From assembly GCF_022662335.1 (NCBI RefSeq), contig NZ_JAKNQJ010000009.1:62001-126000 (forward strand): a stretch of 64,000 bases of DNA, in the 5' to 3' direction. Of this stretch, positions 28,769 through 39,689 are shown piece by piece. The notes beneath the pieces were generated by a model, which made no database searches, was not told the origin of the DNA, and worked only from the letters and a program-made list of their open reading frames with translations. Numbering within the stretch: the stretch's first letter is position 1; each line of letters starts with the position of its first letter. The position numbers were made by a program, and so were the translations under genes. This DNA comes from Sphingomonas sp. CROZ-RG-20F-R02-07. GTDB lineage: Bacteria > Pseudomonadota > Alphaproteobacteria > Sphingomonadales > Sphingomonadaceae.

Positions 28769-31057
28769 CTATTCCGCCGCTTCGCTTTGCGGCGGCATGT
28801 TGTGGCCGAGCAGACGCAGCACGTCCTCGGCGGCTTGAATGAGGTTCGTACCCGGTCCGAAGATCGCCTGCACGCCGGCATCGCGGAGCGCCTGATAATC
28901 CTGCGCCGGGATCACGCCGCCCGCGATCACCTTGATATCGGCATGGCCGGCGTCGCGCAAATGGCCGATCAGCTCGGGGATCAGCGTCTTGTGCCCCGCG
29001 GCCAGGCTGGAGGCGCCGACCACGTCCACGTCGCGGTCGATCGCCAGCGCGGCTGCCTCGGCCGGCGTCTGGAACAAGGGGCCGGGCACCACCTCGAACC
29101 CCAGGTCGCCGAACATGCTGCTGACCAGATTGGCGCCGCGGTCATGCCCGTCCTGCCCCATCTTCGCCACCAGCATCCGGGGCTTGCGGCCGAGCCGGCG
29201 CTCGGTGGCGGCGACGCCCTCCTCCAGCCGCGCCCAGCGCGCGTCGCCGTCATAGGCGCCGCCATAGATGCCGCTGACCGGGGTCGGCTGCGTGCCGTAG
29301 CGGCCGAACACATCCTCCATCGCGGCCGAGATCTCGCCGAGCGTCGCGCGCGCGCGGGCGGCGTCGACCGCGCGCGCCAATAGGTTGAACTGCTCCGGAT
29401 CCCGTTCGCCCTGAGCTTGTCGAAGGGCGTGTTCCGGGGCCTGTGCTTCGACAGGCTCAGCACGAACGGGGGTATGGCGGGCGGCCTCCCGCAACGCATC
29501 GAGCGCGGCGCGGCACGCCGCCTCGTCACGTGTCGCCTTCACGTGCGCGATCCGCCGCACCTGCGCCTCGCGCACCGCGACGTTATCCACGTCGAGGATG
29601 TCGATCGGGTCTTCGTCCGCCTTGCGGTATTTGTTGACGCCGACGATCACGTCCTCAGCCCGGTCGACGCGCGCGGCACGGGCGGCGGAGGCTTCCTCGA
29701 TCATCGCCTTGGGCCAGCCGGCGGCGACCGCCTTCGCCATGCCGCCCTCGGCCTGCACGCGCTCGATGATCGCCCACGCGCCGTCGACGAGGCTCTGCGT
29801 CAGGCTCTCGACATAATAGCTGCCGCCCAGCGGATCGACGACCTTGGTCATCCCCGTTTCTTCCTGGATCACGATCTGCGTGTTGCGCGCGATGCGGGCG
29901 GAGAAATCGGTGGGCAGCGCGATCGCCTCGTCGAGCGCGTTGGTGTGGAGCGACTGGGTGCCGCCGAGCATCGCCGCCATCGCCTCGATCGTCGTGCGCA
30001 TGACGTTGTTGTACGGATCCTGCTCGGTCAGCGACACGCCTGACGTCTGGCAATGGGTGCGCAGCATCTTGGAGCGTTCGTCCTTAGCGCCCAATTGCGT
30101 CATCGCGCGATGCCACAGCACGCGCGCGGCGCGCAGCTTGGCGATCTCCATGAAGAAGTTCATGCCGATCGCGAAGAAGAAGGACAGGCGCCCGGCGAAC
30201 TTGTCGATGTCGAGCCCGCTCGCGACGCCGTATTTCACATACTCCATGCCGTCGGCGATGGTGAAGGCGAGCTCGTGGAGCTGCGTCGCCCCCGCCTCCT
30301 GCATGTGATAGCCGCTGATCGAGATGCTGTTGAACTTGGGCATCTCGCGCGACGTGTAGCCGAAGATGTCCGAGATGATCCGCATGCTCGGTTCGGGCGG
30401 GTAGATATAGGTGTTGCGGACCATGAACTCCTTGAGGATGTCGTTCTGGATGGTCCCGTCGAGCAGCTTGCGGTCGACGCCCTGTTCTTCCCCGGCGACG
30501 ATGAAGAAGGCGAGGATCGGGATCACCGCGCCGTTCATCGTCATGCTGACGCTCATCTGGTCGAGCGGGATGCCGTCGAACAGGATCTTCATGTCCTCGA
30601 CGCTGTCGATCGCGACGCCCGCCTTGCCAACATCGCCCGTCACGCGCGGATGGTCGCTGTCGTAACCGCGGTGGGTGGCGAGATCGAACGCGACGCTCAG
30701 CCCCTTCTGCCCGGCGGCGAGGTTGCGGCGGTAGAAGGCGTTCGATTCCTCCGCGGTCGAGAAGCCGGCATATTGCCGGATCGTCCAGGGCCGGCCGGCA
30801 TACATCGACGCGCGCACGCCGCGGGTGAAGGGCGCGAACCCCGGCAGGCCGGGATCGTCGCGCACGTCTTCCGCGGTGTAGAGCGGCTTGACCGCGATCC
30901 CCTCCGGCGTGTGCCAAGTGAGGTCGCGGCCCTTCACCTCCTTCGCGGCGGCCGCCTCCCATGTCGCGAGGCTGGGATGCGCGGCAGGCTCGGGCTGCGG
31001 CGGTGCCGGCGGCGCGGCGCCGCTGTCCTCGCCGGTGTTGGTCTCGATCTCAGCCAT
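28769..31057 (-). CDS. scpA: Methylmalonyl-CoA mutase, with an in-frame repeat insertion
   Basis: A 762-residue adenosylcobalamin enzyme converting methylmalonyl-CoA to succinyl-CoA. The catalytic barrel fills the N-terminal two thirds. The cobalamin-binding domain carries [12 protein letters not shown] near 635, whose histidine binds cobalt. Residues about 529-552, between the barrel and the cobalamin domain, are encoded by a REP-type repeat (29401-29470) and look unlike other members; the frame is kept. The start is placed at ATG 31057 (MAEIETNTG), because the longer frame begins inside another repeat copy. Confidence 0.95.
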   Translation of the reverse strand: MAEIETNTGEDSGAAPPAPPQPEPAAHPSLATWEAAAAKEVKGRDLTWHTPEGIAVKPLYTAEDVRDDPGLPGFAPFTRGVRASMYAGRPWTIRQYAGFSTAEESNAFYRRNLAAGQKGLSVAFDLATHRGYDSDHPRVTGDVGKAGVAIDSVEDMKILFDGIPLDQMSVSMTMNGAVIPILAFFIVAGEEQGVDRKLLDGTIQNDILKEFMVRNTYIYPPEPSMRIISDIFGYTSREMPKFNSISISGYHMQEAGATQLHELAFTIADGMEYVKYGVASGLDIDKFAGRLSFFFAIGMNFFMEIAKLRAARVLWHRAMTQLGAKDERSKMLRTHCQTSGVSLTEQDPYNNVMRTTIEAMAAMLGGTQSLHTNALDEAIALPTDFSARIARNTQIVIQEETGMTKVVDPLGGSYYVESLTQSLVDGAWAIIERVQAEGGMAKAVAAGWPKAMIEEASAARAARVDRAEDVIVGVNKYRKADEDPIDILDVDNVAVREAQVRRIAHVKATRDEAACRAALDALREAARHTPVRAEPVEAQAPEHALRQAQGERDPEQFNLLARAVDAARARATLGEISAAMEDVFGRYGTQPTPVSGIYGGAYDGDARWARLEEGVAATERRLGRKPRMLVAKMGQDGHDRGANLVSSMFGDLGFEVVPGPLFQTPAEAAALAIDRDVDVVGASSLAAGHKTLIPELIGHLRDAGHADIKVIAGGVIPAQDYQALRDAGVQAIFGPGTNLIQAAEDVLRLLGHNMPPQSEAAE
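29401..29470. repeat. Paired REP-type repeat, copy 4, inside scpA
   Basis: Arms CCCGTTCGCCCTGAGCTTGT and its inverted partner ending CACGAACGGG lie inside the mutase reading frame with a spacer of about 15 bp, the shortest of the set. Translation gives the low-complexity peptide [20 protein letters not shown] and a few more residues. The outer flanks seen at intergenic copies are absent here. Confidence 0.92.
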
Positions 31058-31063
31058 GAAACA

Positions 31064-31146
31064 CCCGTTCGTCCTGAGCTCGTCGAAGGACATGTCGCAA
31101 GTGAAGCGCCCGAGACGCGTGCTTCGACAGGCTCAGCACGAACGGG
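31064..31146. repeat. Paired REP-type repeat, copy 5
   Basis: Arms CCCGTTCGTCCTGAGCTCGT and its inverted partner ending CACGAACGGG at 31146. It fills the gap between the enoyl-CoA hydratase gene and scpA and ends 6 bp from the scpA start codon, so it occupies the ribosome-binding region. The upstream gene reads in the same direction, so the hairpin would lie in the shared transcript. Confidence 0.85.
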
Positions 31147-31165
31147 GGGAAGAAACGGGCCATCC

Positions 31166-31948
31166 TCACGCGCCCCGGAACGCGGGCTTGCGCTTTTCGA
31201 GGAACGCCATGCCGCCTTCCCGGCTGTCGGCGGTGCCGCGCGCCGCGCGCTGGTTCTCCGCCTCGGCGTTCATCGCCGCGGCATAGTCGCTCTGGAGCGC
31301 GGCGGCGAGGCCGCGGCGCATCAGCCCCAGCGCCATCGTCGGCCCGGCCGCCAGCCGCTCGGCCAGCGCGAACGCCGCCGCATCCAGCGCATCGTCGGCG
31401 ACGACCTTGTGGATCATCCCCCATTCGAGCGCCCTGGCCGCCGGCACCTTTTCGCCCAGCAGCATCATCTCGGTCGCCCGCGCGCGGCCGATCAGGCGCG
31501 GCAGCATCCACGACGCGCCGCCATCGGGGACGAGGCCGATGTTGACGAAGGCCTGGAGAAAATAGGCCGTCTCGCTCGCCACGCAGAAATCCGCCGCCAG
31601 CGCCAGGCTGCAACCGATCCCCGCCGCCGGTCCGCGCACCGCGCTGACGACCGGCACCGCGAGATCGGCGATCGCCTGCATCGCCGGGTTGTAGCTCCCG
31701 GTCAGCGCTTTGAACGTCGTCTCGCCGGGATTTTCGCTGCCGAGCGCACCGCCGCCGACGTCCGCGCCCGAACAGAAGGCGCGGCCCGCGCCCGTCACCA
31801 GCACCGCACGCGCTCCGTCGAGCGACTCCAGCGCCGCGGCGATCGCCTCGAACATCGCCGGCGGCGCGGCGTTCAGCCGGTCCGGCCGATCGAGCGTCAG
31901 CACCAGCACGTCGCCGCGCCGCTCGCGCCGGATCAGGTCGTCGGTCAT
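31166..31948 (-). CDS. Enoyl-CoA hydratase/isomerase family protein
   Basis: A 260-residue crotonase-fold enzyme. The oxyanion-hole segments are near 60-68 (AFCSGADVGGG) and near 105-115 (AAGIGCSLALAADF). The fit is to the enoyl-CoA hydratase family in general. ATG 31948 is chosen over 31954 because the AGGAG ribosome site then lies about 8 nt away. The position between mce and scpA suggests fatty-acid or branched amino acid breakdown feeding propionyl-CoA; the substrate is unknown. Confidence 0.88.
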   Translation of the reverse strand: MTDDLIRRERRGDVLVLTLDRPDRLNAAPPAMFEAIAAALESLDGARAVLVTGAGRAFCSGADVGGGALGSENPGETTFKALTGSYNPAMQAIADLAVPVVSAVRGPAAGIGCSLALAADFCVASETAYFLQAFVNIGLVPDGGASWMLPRLIGRARATEMMLLGEKVPAARALEWGMIHKVVADDALDAAAFALAERLAAGPTMALGLMRRGLAAALQSDYAAAMNAEAENQRAARGTADSREGGMAFLEKRKPAFRGA

Positions 31949-31959
31949 CCGCATCTCTC

Positions 31960-32379
31960 CTAGTGGGCGCCTTTCGGCGTCTCCATCAATTCGACCAGCA
32001 TACCGCCCATGTCGCGCGGATGCACGAACACGATGGGCGTGCCGTGCGCGCCGATCCGCGGGCTGCCCAGGATCGTCGCGCCCTTTGCCGTCAGATCGGC
32101 GACGGCGGCGTGGATGTCGGGCACCTCGAAACAGACGTGATGCTGCCCACCCGCGGGATTCCTGCGCAGAAAGCCGGCGATCGGCGAGGCGTCGTCATAG
32201 GGCTCGATCAGCTCGATCTGCGTGTTGGGCGCGTCGATGAAGCACACCCTCACCCCTTGCGCGGGCAGGTCGAACGGTTCGCCGATCGCGGTGGCGCCGA
32301 GCAGGTTGCGATACGTCTCGATCGCGCGCGCGATCGATGGTGTCGCGACGCCGACATGGTTGAGGCGGCCGAGGGTCAT
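31960..32379 (-). CDS. mce: Methylmalonyl-CoA epimerase
   Basis: A 139-residue glyoxalase-fold protein that interconverts the two methylmalonyl-CoA epimers, joining propionyl-CoA carboxylase to the mutase. Metal ligand regions are LNHVGVATPS at the start, GGQHHVCFEVPD near 90 and the C-terminal GGMLVELME. It overlaps the small gene upstream by 4 bp (ATGA), so its translation is coupled to that module. Confidence 0.93.
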   Translation of the reverse strand: MTLGRLNHVGVATPSIARAIETYRNLLGATAIGEPFDLPAQGVRVCFIDAPNTQIELIEPYDDASPIAGFLRRNPAGGQHHVCFEVPDIHAAVADLTAKGATILGSPRIGAHGTPIVFVHPRDMGGMLVELMETPKGAH

Positions 32380-32600
32380 TCGGGCAACCGTGCCGGCTCA
32401 TCGGGCCGAAACGGCGTCCGCGTCGCGCCTTGTACGAACCCCTCGAGCCGCGACACCCGCTCCGACAGCGAGGCGTGAGCGCGGCTCAACGCGACCACGT
32501 CCTTGCTCAACGCCGCCATATCGTCCCGCATCGCCTTGATCGCCTCCTGATAGAGGACGATCGACTTGAAAACGCTCCATGTCTTTTCCGATACCGACAT
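32376..32600 (-). CDS. Small coiled-coil protein, second gene of a two-gene module
   Basis: A 74-residue protein I cannot assign. The middle (AIKAMRDDMAALSKDVVALS and on to RLEGF) has heptad spacing of a coiled coil. The N-terminal TWSVFKSIVLYQ is more hydrophobic and the C-terminus is proline-rich. Its ATG overlaps the stop codon of the upstream ribbon-helix-helix-like gene (TGATG) and its own stop overlaps the mce start. The tight coupling suggests the pair acts together, possibly as a toxin-antitoxin or regulator-partner pair; this is inference. Confidence 0.6.
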   Translation of the reverse strand: MSVSEKTWSVFKSIVLYQEAIKAMRDDMAALSKDVVALSRAHASLSERVSRLEGFVQGATRTPFRPDEPARLPE

Positions 32601-32902
32601 CAGGCGGCGATATCCTGCTGACCCGGCACCGATGGTCCAAGCGCCTCCGCGATGGCGGCGCGGGCCTCCGCGATGCTGGCACGCATGGCGTTCAGATCCT
32701 CGTGCATGCGCGGCAGCGCCCGCTCGATCTCGGCGATGACGAGCGCTCGCGCCTCGTCCTCCTCCATGCTTTCCTGGGCGATATAGCTGGTGGTGGCCTC
32801 GCGCACGACATGCCCGGTCGACATGCCGTTGCTGGCGGCAAAGGCATCGAGCGCCGCCTTGTGGTCGGGCGTGGTCAGAAACGTGACTCGTTCGGTCTGC
32901 AT
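32600..32902 (-). CDS. Ribbon-helix-helix-like small protein, first gene of a two-gene module
   Basis: A 100-residue protein. Residues 4-40 (RVTFLTTPDHKAALDAFAAS, then GMSTGHVVREATTSYI) have the strand-helix-helix pattern of CopG/Arc-type DNA-binding proteins. The acidic C-terminal half is helical and may be a dimerisation or partner-binding region. The ATG has AAGGAG 7 nt upstream, and the site overlaps the palindrome GGAGCGCTCC. A strong own promoter lies at 32924-32952. It may repress that promoter, as antitoxins of this fold do. Confidence 0.65.
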   Translation of the reverse strand: MQTERVTFLTTPDHKAALDAFAASNGMSTGHVVREATTSYIAQESMEEDEARALVIAEIERALPRMHEDLNAMRASIAEARAAIAEALGPSVPGQQDIAA

Positions 32903-32923
32903 CGGAGCGCTCCTTCACATGAC

Positions 32924-32946
32924 CTTATAATGTGTCGGATGGTCGG

Positions 32947-32952
<6 letters not shown>
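32924..32952 (-). promoter_or_regulatory. Housekeeping-type promoter before the two-gene module
   Basis: On the minus strand, TTGTGA (32952-32947) and TATAAG (32929-32924) are 17 bp apart, close to the sigma-70 consensus. The -35 box overlaps the pccB stop codon. Transcription should start near 32917 and read the module, then mce, the hydratase gene and scpA. Confidence 0.6.
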
Positions 32953-34473
<1,521 letters not shown>

Positions 34474-34537
34474 GGCCTCTCCTTGCGCGCTCCATTCCGG
34501 AGGCGCACCGGAAAAGCAAGCGCGGCCGGTCGATCCG

Positions 34538-35389
34538 TCAGGCGAACGCCCAGCGCAGCGTCTGCGCGATGCCGAACGTGCCAGCGCGCACCAGCGGCGC
34601 GGCGATCCCCGGTCCGGAAAAGCCGTGCATCGTGCGCGCCCATTCGGGCAGAAGGTCGATCCCCGCCTGCATCGTCAGCGCCTGCATCGGCGCGATCGCG
34701 GGGCTGGCGGGCTTCTGGTCGAGCACGAGCCGGGCCACCTCGCGCGTGCGGTCGTCGACGCGCAGGTCGCCGCGCATCGTGCGGATCAGCACCGCCGCCG
34801 CCGCCCGGCTGCGCGGCGCGGGATCGGCGCCAAGGGCCGTTGCCATGTCGGCCATCTCGGCGAAATAGCGATCCTGATCGGCACGCGTCATGCGCGGCTC
34901 GCCATAGCGCCGCCAGCCGGCGAGAAAGCTCGTCGCCTCGGTCACATGCACCCAGGCGAGCAGGGCCGGATCGTTCGCGGCATAGGGCGTGCCGTCGGGC
35001 AGCGTGCCCGTCACCTGGACGTGGATTCGCCGCACCCGCGCGATCGCCGCCTCCGCCTCGTCGCGCCCGCCATAGGTGGTGAGCGCGATGAACCTGGCGG
35101 TGCGCTTCAACCGGCCATGCATGTCGGCGCGGAAATTGGAATGGTCCCACACCCCCGCCAGCACGGCGGGATGAAGCATCTGGAGCAGCAGCCCCGACAC
35201 GCCGCCCACCAGCATCGACGTCACGTCGCCATGCACCCGCCATGCGACCGATCCGGCACCGAACAGCCCGTCCTGCCGCCGCGTCACCGGAGCCTCGCCC
35301 TTGGCCGGATCGTTGAACAACCCCACCACCTCGCGCGCGATCCGCGACTTGAGCGAGCGGACGAGCGGGCTTGGAAACGGAGAGGCCAT
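34538..35389 (-). CDS. MpaB/DUF2236-type oxygenase family protein
   Basis: A 283-residue protein of the DUF2236 family, which includes rubber oxygenase and the mycophenolic acid enzyme MpaB. These use a b-type heme. [20 protein letters not shown] near 68-87 and the [11 protein letters not shown] segment near 120 hold histidines in the right places, and [14 protein letters not shown] near 150 is also typical. The substrate is unknown. Confidence 0.82.
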   Translation of the reverse strand: MASPFPSPLVRSLKSRIAREVVGLFNDPAKGEAPVTRRQDGLFGAGSVAWRVHGDVTSMLVGGVSGLLLQMLHPAVLAGVWDHSNFRADMHGRLKRTARFIALTTYGGRDEAEAAIARVRRIHVQVTGTLPDGTPYAANDPALLAWVHVTEATSFLAGWRRYGEPRMTRADQDRYFAEMADMATALGADPAPRSRAAAAVLIRTMRGDLRVDDRTREVARLVLDQKPASPAIAPMQALTMQAGIDLLPEWARTMHGFSGPGIAAPLVRAGTFGIAQTLRWAFA

Positions 35390-35477
35390 GCGACGCTCAA
35401 CGTGCGGCGATGCGCGCGGGTCCGGCGGCGTGTGGCGAACGGCCTATGCCGCACGGCAAGGCGCGATTGCGAACGGG

Positions 35478-35503
35478 TGTTTCGGCAAGCTCGGCACGAA
35501 CCG
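35478..35503. repeat. Degenerate half of the REP-type repeat
   Basis: TGTTTCGGCAAGCTCGGCAC followed by GAAC resembles one arm of the paired repeats with several changes. The right flank continues with a GGATCAAAC segment like the outer flank of the intact copies. No matching partner arm of good quality is present, so it is a decayed or single copy. Confidence 0.5.
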
Positions 35504-35531
35504 ACTTCGGGGACTGGATCAAACTGGCTCC

Positions 35532-35661
35532 AAGGAGGGAGAGCACGCGGAGGCGCGGAGGAGTTGGACCCGGCCGCGCCGGCGGGCTTTCATCGCGGCC
35601 TGTGAGCATCAGAACGCTGTCGCGTTCGATCCGCCTCCGCGCCTCCGCGTGCCCTCCCTTC
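35532..35661. repeat. Inverted repeat of the GCGGAGGCGCGGAG family, copy 1
   Basis: Left arm about 35532-35560 (containing GCACGCGGAGGCGCGGAG) and right arm about 35636-35661 are inverted copies around about 75 bp. It lies in the 279-bp gene-free gap between the HxlR regulator gene and the MpaB-type gene, next to the degenerate REP half. A related, larger copy is at 44961-45190. Confidence 0.7.
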
Positions 35662-35668
35662 GGCCGCC

Positions 35669-36148
35669 CTATTCCGCCGCGATCGCCGCATCGGGGTCGC
35701 ACGCCACGTCGTCCGGCAGCGCCCAGATCAGGTCGCCGCGGCCCAGCACGCGGCCGTCCTGCGCGCGCACTGCGACCGGCTCGATCGGCCGCCGGTCGCG
35801 CGCATCGACCAGGATCGGATAGGCTGGCACGCACGTCTCCCACCGCTCGCCCCATTGCCGGAGCGCGATCATCGTCGGCAGCAGCGCAAAGCCCTTGTCG
35901 GTCAGGCCATAGACGATCTTGCGCCGATCCTCCGGAAACGGCGTCCGCGCAAGGATGCCGTGCTCCACCAGCCGCGCCAGCCGGTTCGCCAGGATGTTGC
36001 GCGCGATCCCCAGTTCGGACTGGAACTCCTCGAAATGCTGGAGCTTGTTGAACGCCGCGCGCAGGATCAGGAACGACCAGCGTTCGCCCACCGCCTCCAG
36101 CGCGGCGGGCAGGCTGCAGGCGAGCAACGGTTCGCGCAACTTCGTCAT
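35669..36148 (-). CDS. HxlR-family transcriptional regulator
   Basis: A 159-residue winged helix-turn-helix regulator. CSLPAALEAVGERWSFLILR at 11-30 and the SELGIARNILANRLARLVEHG recognition region are typical of HxlR. ATG 36148 has an AGAGGA ribosome site about 7 nt upstream and is preferred over 36166. It has a C-terminal extension of about 45 residues beyond the core domain. It lies near the MpaB-type oxygenase gene; control of that gene is a guess. Confidence 0.87.
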   Translation of the reverse strand: MTKLREPLLACSLPAALEAVGERWSFLILRAAFNKLQHFEEFQSELGIARNILANRLARLVEHGILARTPFPEDRRKIVYGLTDKGFALLPTMIALRQWGERWETCVPAYPILVDARDRRPIEPVAVRAQDGRVLGRGDLIWALPDDVACDPDAAIAAE

Positions 36149-36246
36149 GGCCGCATCCTCTCGCATGACACCCTAACGGAAAAACCGTGGCGAGGCACGG
36201 CGGTAATGTGTTGCCAAGCGACGGGCACCGGCCCCATCTAGATCGC

Positions 36247-38376
36247 GTGCTACGCCAATATGAACTCGTCGATCGCGTCCTCGACTATGATCCGCAAGCC
36301 GACGAGGCGCTGCTGAACCGCGCCTATGTCTTCTCGATGCAGGCGCATGGCAGCCAGAAGCGGGCGAGCGGCGATCCCTATTTCAGCCATCCGATCGAGG
36401 TGGCGGGCATCCTGACCGATCTGCATCTCGACGACGAGACGATCGCGACGGCGATCCTGCACGACACGATCGAGGATACGGTCGCCACGCCCGAGGAGAT
36501 CACGCGGCTGTTCGGCGCCAGCGTGGCGCGGCTGGTCGACGGCGTCACCAAGCTCAGCAAGATCGAGGCGCAGACCGAAAACGAGCGCGCCGCCGAGAAT
36601 CTGCGCAAGTTCCTGCTCGCGATGTCGGACGATATCCGCGTCCTGCTGGTGAAGCTGGCCGATCGGCTGCACAACATGCGCACGCTCCACCACATCGCGA
36701 AGCCCGAGAAGCGGCGGCGGATCGCGAAGGAGACGATGGACATCTACGCCCCGCTCGCCGAGCGGATCGGGATGTACGAGTTCATGAAGGAGATGCAGAC
36801 GCTCGCCTTCGCCCAGCTCGAACCCGACGCGTATGAATCGATCACCCGCCGGCTGGACCAGCTCAAACAGGGCGACGGCGGCGACCGGATCGCAAAGATC
36901 GGATCGGGGCTGAAGCTGCTGCTCGGCCGGTCGGGCCTGGAAACCGAGATATCGGGGCGCGAGAAACATCCCTATTCGATCTGGCGCAAGATGCAGGAGC
37001 GCCACATCAGCTTCGAGCAGCTCTCGGACGTGATGGCGTTCCGCGCGATCGTGCCGCGCGTGGAGGATTGCTATGCCGCGCTGGGGGTCATCCACCGGCG
37101 CTGGCCGATGGTGCCGGGGCGGTTCAAGGATTATATCTCGACGCCCAAGCGCAACGGCTATCGCTCGCTCCACACCACGGTGATCCATGCCGAGAATGCG
37201 CGCGTGGAGATCCAGATCCGCACCCCCGAAATGCATGCCGAGGCCGAATTCGGGCTCGCCGCGCACTGGGCGTACAAGCAGGGCGGCGCGGGCGGCCTGG
37301 GCGTGCGGCCCGAGACGCAGCATAGCTGGATCGCCGATCTGGTCGAGATCCTCGACACCGCCGAGAGCCCCGAGGAGCTGCTCGAACACACCAAGATGGC
37401 GATGTATGCCGATCGCATCTTCGCCTTCTCGCCCAAGGGCGAGCTGATCCAGTTACCCAAGGGCGCGACGCCGATCGATTTCGCCTATGGGGTGCACACC
37501 GATCTGGGGGATCAGGCGGTGGGCGCCAAGATCAACGGCCGCGTCGTTCCGCTGCGCACCGCCATCGAGAACGGCGACCAGGTGCAGATCCTGCGCTCCA
37601 AGGCGCAGGAGCCGCAGCCGGCCTGGCTCAATTTCGCGATCACCGGCAAGGCGCGCGCCGCGATCCGTCGCCATCTGCGGCAAAAGGCCAAGGGCGAGCA
37701 GGTGAAGCTCGGCCGCAAACTGTACGAGGACATCGTCCAGCGGCTCCCGGCGCAGATCGGCGCGGACGCGATGAGCCATGCGCTCAAACGCCTGAAACTG
37801 TCGGACGAGAATGCGCTGATGGCGGCGATCGCGCGGCGCACCTTGCCCGACAGCGCGGTGATGGAGGCGCTGATGCCCGGCTCGGCGGGGGCGGACGTGG
37901 TGCAGCCGCACGCGCTCGCACCGCAATCGAGCGCCATCTCGATCAAGGGCCTGACGCCGGGCATGGCCTATGATCTCGCCACCTGCTGCCATCCGGTGCC
38001 GGGCGACCGGATCGTCGGGCTGCGCCGCCCCGATGCCGGGATCGAGGTGCACGCGATCGATTGCGCCACGCTGTCCGATCTCGCCGAACGGTCGGAGGAC
38101 GAGACCGACTGGATCGACGTGTCGTGGGGCGACAAGACACAGGGCGCGACCGCGCGGATCGCGGTGGAGGTGAAGAACGAGCCCGGCGCGCTGGGCGTGC
38201 TCGCCACGATCATCGGCGCGCACAAGGCCAACATCATCAACCTGCGGCTCGACAACCGCGATACCGGGCTGCACACCAACATCATCGATGTCGAGGTGCA
38301 CGACCTGACGCAGCTCATGCGGCTGATCGCGGCGCTTCGCGCGGCCGACGTGGTGAACACGGTGGAGCGGGTCTAG
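36247..38376 (+). CDS. rel: Bifunctional (p)ppGpp synthetase/hydrolase
   Basis: A 709-residue RelA/SpoT-type enzyme controlling the stringent response. The hydrolase motif HDTIED (H72, D73) is intact. The synthetase region contains RFKDYISTPKRNGYRSLHTT near 295-310. A TGS domain (about 385-447) and a C-terminal ACT domain (about 635-709) follow. GTG 36247 gives the conserved N-terminus MLRQYELVDRVL, though no clear ribosome site is visible; an in-frame start 60 bp upstream is possible. Confidence 0.93.
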   Translation: MLRQYELVDRVLDYDPQADEALLNRAYVFSMQAHGSQKRASGDPYFSHPIEVAGILTDLHLDDETIATAILHDTIEDTVATPEEITRLFGASVARLVDGVTKLSKIEAQTENERAAENLRKFLLAMSDDIRVLLVKLADRLHNMRTLHHIAKPEKRRRIAKETMDIYAPLAERIGMYEFMKEMQTLAFAQLEPDAYESITRRLDQLKQGDGGDRIAKIGSGLKLLLGRSGLETEISGREKHPYSIWRKMQERHISFEQLSDVMAFRAIVPRVEDCYAALGVIHRRWPMVPGRFKDYISTPKRNGYRSLHTTVIHAENARVEIQIRTPEMHAEAEFGLAAHWAYKQGGAGGLGVRPETQHSWIADLVEILDTAESPEELLEHTKMAMYADRIFAFSPKGELIQLPKGATPIDFAYGVHTDLGDQAVGAKINGRVVPLRTAIENGDQVQILRSKAQEPQPAWLNFAITGKARAAIRRHLRQKAKGEQVKLGRKLYEDIVQRLPAQIGADAMSHALKRLKLSDENALMAAIARRTLPDSAVMEALMPGSAGADVVQPHALAPQSSAISIKGLTPGMAYDLATCCHPVPGDRIVGLRRPDAGIEVHAIDCATLSDLAERSEDETDWIDVSWGDKTQGATARIAVEVKNEPGALGVLATIIGAHKANIINLRLDNRDTGLHTNIIDVEVHDLTQLMRLIAALRAADVVNTVERV

Positions 38377-38397
38377 AATTCGATGACGGCACCTCGA

Positions 38398-38486
38398 CCC
38401 GTTCGCCCGGAGCGTGTCGAAGGGCCTGTCCAGAATGCGATGGCGCGAGCGCGAAGAGCGTGCTTCGACACGCTCGGCACGAACGG
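38398..38486. repeat. Paired REP-type repeat, copy 6
   Basis: Arms CCCGTTCGCCCGGAGCGTGT and its inverted partner ending GGCACGAACGG lie 22 bp after the rel stop codon. Both arms carry matching changes (GAGCGTG against CACGCTC), so hairpin pairing has been kept while the sequence drifted. Genes on both sides read rightward. Confidence 0.85.
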
Positions 38487-38625
38487 ATTTCGTGATCCGG
38501 TCGAGACGATGCCATTCCGCGCCGTCGCCATCGGACTTCCCCGTGTTCCATTCCGCGTTCGGCCGCGTCGCCCCATGGCAACAAAATGGTGACGCTGCGC
38601 CGCGCCACCGCTACCAATCCGCGCC

Positions 38626-39654
38626 ATGCAACGCCCCGCGCTCTCGATCGTCATCCCCTGCTACAACGAGGCGGCCTGCCTCGATCTGCTCCATGCGCGC
38701 GTCGGCGCGGCGGCGCGGGGGTGCGTGGGCCACGATTACGAGCTCGTGCTCGTCAACGACGGCTCGCGCGACGATAGCTGGGCGGTGATGCAGCGCCTCG
38801 CCGCCGCCGACCCGCGGCTGGTGGCGATCAACCTGTCGCGCAATCACGGCCACCAGCTCGCGCTCACCGCCGGGCTCGACCTGTGCTCGGGCGCGCAGAT
38901 CCTCATCATCGACGCCGATCTGCAGGATCCGCCCGAGCTGCTCGGCGACATGCGCGCGGCGATGGTCGCGCAGGGCGCCGACGTGATCTATGCGGTGCGC
39001 CGCAAGCGCGCGGGCGAAACCTTGTTCAAGAAGGCGACCGCCGCGGTCTTCTACCGCGTGCTGGACCGGGTGACCGACACGCCGATCCCGCTCGACACCG
39101 GCGATTTCCGGCTGATGAGCCGGCGTGCGCTCGATGCGTTCCTGTCGCTGCCCGAACAGGCGCGCTTCATCCGCGGCATGGTCGCCTGGGTGGGGTTCCG
39201 CCAAATACCCTTCCCCTATGATCGCGCCGAACGGCATGCGGGCGAGACGAATTATCCGATCGGCAAGATGATCCGCCTCGCCTTCGATGCGGTGACGGGC
39301 TTCTCGACCGCGCCGCTCCGCTTCGCCAGCCATGCCGGCCTCGCGCTCACCGCCGCCTCGCTGCTGCTGCTCGTCTATATCGCGGTCGGTTTCTTCACGG
39401 GCAGCGCGGTGCAGGGCTGGACCTCGACGATGCTCGTCGTCGTGCTGCTGGGCGCGGTGCAGATGTTCGTGCTCGGCATGATCGGCGAATATCTGGGGCG
39501 GCTCTATATCGAATCGAAGCACCGGCCGCTATACATCGTGGCGGACGTCGCGGGGCCGGTGCAGGGCCGCGCCACGCTTGGGTTTCGCGCGGAGCCGGTC
39601 GACGCGGCCGCGGGCGGGACGGACGTCGCAGCGGATCCGTGCGGAGCCGCGTAG
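38626..39654 (+). CDS. GT2 glycosyltransferase, polyisoprenyl-phosphate sugar synthase type
   Basis: A 342-residue inverting glycosyltransferase. The nucleotide-sugar fold starts SIVIPCYNEAACL, VNDGSRDDSW lies near 43 and the metal-binding DADLQDP near 103. Two C-terminal membrane segments (about 225-300) resemble the GtrB/ArnC/DPM1 group, which loads a sugar onto a lipid phosphate. A GtrA-like gene and a GT-C-like gene nearby support this. Confidence 0.87.
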   Translation: MQRPALSIVIPCYNEAACLDLLHARVGAAARGCVGHDYELVLVNDGSRDDSWAVMQRLAAADPRLVAINLSRNHGHQLALTAGLDLCSGAQILIIDADLQDPPELLGDMRAAMVAQGADVIYAVRRKRAGETLFKKATAAVFYRVLDRVTDTPIPLDTGDFRLMSRRALDAFLSLPEQARFIRGMVAWVGFRQIPFPYDRAERHAGETNYPIGKMIRLAFDAVTGFSTAPLRFASHAGLALTAASLLLLVYIAVGFFTGSAVQGWTSTMLVVVLLGAVQMFVLGMIGEYLGRLYIESKHRPLYIVADVAGPVQGRATLGFRAEPVDAAAGGTDVAADPCGAA

Positions 39655-39689
39655 ATCGCGAACGGCGGTGGCCCCGAGCGTATCCGCCT

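Noticed and set aside
31058..31093. Longer N-terminus for methylmalonyl-CoA mutase ([10 protein letters not shown]...)
   Set aside because: The extra residues are translated from a REP-type repeat and do not belong to the conserved start; ATG 31057 is used.
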